NCBI GenBank assembly: GCA_905147135.1 | Contig: LR990067.1 | Span: 3,472,001 to 3,536,000 of the forward strand | Direction: 5' to 3' | From: Blastobasis lacticolella | Lineage: Eukaryota > Arthropoda > Insecta > Lepidoptera > Blastobasidae | Length of the DNA stretch: 64,000 bases | Shown: positions 63,062-64,000 of the stretch, piece after piece | Numbering within the stretch: the stretch's first letter is position 1 | Layout: the number at the start of each line of letters is the position of its first letter | The notes under the pieces: generated by a model | The model's database searches: none | What the model saw: the letters and a program-made list of their open reading frames with translations, nothing else | Told to the model about the DNA's origin: nothing | Made by a program: the position numbers and the translations under genes

Positions 63062-63416
63062 GATGATTTGAAGTAAGTACTCAACGACGGCTGAATGCTG
63101 AATGATTTGTTGAGCACCGACCACTCTATTTATACATTTTATTGATATTATCTATTATACTCGCAGGTTACAATTTAGATAGAAACTTCCATTTCAATAT
63201 TTTTTTTATTAATTTCTTTAATTACTGATAAGTCACGTCATACAATCTGACCTAATACTATTGACCTAATACCACTGCAAGGCATGTCTTCGCAATCTAT
63301 GAACATTACAAAATATGATAACGCACCATTATACATTGCAATAGGCAGCCATATAAAAGTCTAATGTTACCTCCAGGTCTACATTGTGAATTCATCGCTC
63401 ACATCAAACATCAACA
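63062..63416. promoter_or_regulatory. Shared bidirectional chorion promoter, pair 9
   Basis: A9 TATA (TATTTATA) at 63127-63134, B9 TATAAAAG at 63352-63359, TGATAA at 63226-63231, TCACGT at 63233-63238 and CTTCGCAAT at 63288-63296. Nearly identical to pair 8. Confidence 0.85.
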
Positions 63417-64000
63417 ATGGCCGCTAAAGTCATCCTCGCTTTTTGCGCTTCTGCGCTTTTCGTTCAGGTAAATTTCAAATTCCTTAAATACAAAAATCTA
63501 TCAACTCAGCAATAGGTTTGTTAAGTTAATCATATCACTCTTTATGTCCAGGTGTCTGTCGGCTCGTGCATCGGCTCTGCTAAGCTCGCCGCACCGGTGG
63601 TGGCGGTAGCCGTGTCCCCCGCGCCCTGCGGCGCCGGATGGCAGTCTGCTGCCTCGCTGCCAGTCGTTAGCAGCAGCGGCGGCGTCTTCATCGTGACCAG
63701 CAACTCCCCCATCGCCCCCAGCGGCATCTCCGTGCACTCCGAGAACGCGATCGAGGGCCCCATAGCCGTTATGGGCGAGCTGCCGTTCCTGGCCACCGTG
63801 GCTTTGGAGGGCAACATGGCGTCCAGCGGATTCGCTGCGGCCGACTACAGCTGCGGCGATGGCCGCGTCGAAATCATTAGCGAGAGCGCCGCGCCCGCCT
63901 GCGCCGCCCCCGATTACGGTGTTCCCTTGGGGGCTCCTTGGTCCATTGCCTCCTCGGCCGCTGCTGCCCCATTGGCCGCCGGTCCCTGGGCAACCACCTT
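63417..64000 (+). CDS. Chorion class B protein, gene B9 (cut by right window edge)
   Basis: Exon 1 63417-63467 (MAAKVILAFCASALFVQ), an 84-nt intron, and exon 2 from 63552 open to the window end. About 166 residues are visible. It is more diverged than B7 and B8: PVVSSSGGVFIVTSNSPIAP, ISVHSENAIEGP, and a right arm APACAAPDYGVPLGAPWSIA with an extra cysteine and fewer regular units. No stop is seen before position 64000, so the C-terminus is unknown. Confidence 0.9.

Noticed and set aside
1..64000. CRISPR array, operon or prokaryotic features
   Set aside because: No regularly spaced short repeats. Introns, TATA boxes, polyA signals, SINEs and LINEs show this is insect nuclear DNA.

Overview
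The window is nuclear DNA of a lepidopteran insect (moth or butterfly; species not identified). It holds part of a multigene eggshell (chorion) locus. Nine chorion gene pairs are visible. Each pair is one class A and one class B gene transcribed away from each other from a shared promoter of about 330-360 bp. Class B genes have a 51-nt first exon (MAAKVI...LFVQ), a short intron inside the signal peptide and a GC-rich second exon. Class A genes (MSRFVFLS...) have no intron. The proteins keep the chorion central domains (class A around GQVAAAGEMSVVGSTLVAGR, class B around ISVRSENAIEGP and GELPFLATVALEGNM). Their arms are rich in Ala, Pro, Gly and Ser and poor in cysteine.

Layout: pairs 1 to 6 (B/A at about 6.7-8.1, 12.5-14.0, 20.7-22.2, 28.2-29.6, 33.6-35.1 and 50.7-52.3 kb) have B on the minus strand and A on the plus strand. 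Pairs 7 to 9 (54.8-56.2, 58.7-60.2 and 62.6->64 kb) are inverted. The switch is the axis of a large inverted duplication centred near 53,546. Pairs 7, 8 and 9 are head-to-tail repeats of a roughly 3.9-kb unit. Pairs 2 and 3 form a separate sublineage with different B C-termini and different flanks. In pairs 1 and 4 to 8 the 3' flank of the B gene carries fossil LINE reverse-transcriptase/endonuclease sequence, so a retroelement remnant was copied along with the genes.

Every complete intergenic promoter has a TATA box for each gene, a TCACGT hexamer next to a GATA-type site (TTATCA), AGGTCA-like half-sites and a C/EBP-like ATTGCGAAG site. These are the expected elements for follicle-cell-specific, coordinated expression of an A/B pair. 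Pair 6 has lost the C/EBP-like site through a small deletion.

Between the pairs the DNA is AT-rich and full of mobile elements. There is a CR1/Jockey-like LINE at the left edge with one nonsense codon in an otherwise open ORF2. A near-complete AT-rich LINE with PHD finger and SGNH-like ORF1 (about 37.9-42.7 kb) is nested inside a TIR element. Also present are RTE fragments, a decayed Tc1-like transposon in a SINE, tRNA-derived SINEs and many foldback MITEs.

The most unusual candidate is at 43,968-46,180. A chorion-B-like signal-peptide exon, with a TATA box at chorion spacing, can be joined in phase to a GC-rich exon about 1.9 kb downstream. The product would be a 91-residue secreted protein that is not a chorion protein and that I do not recognise.
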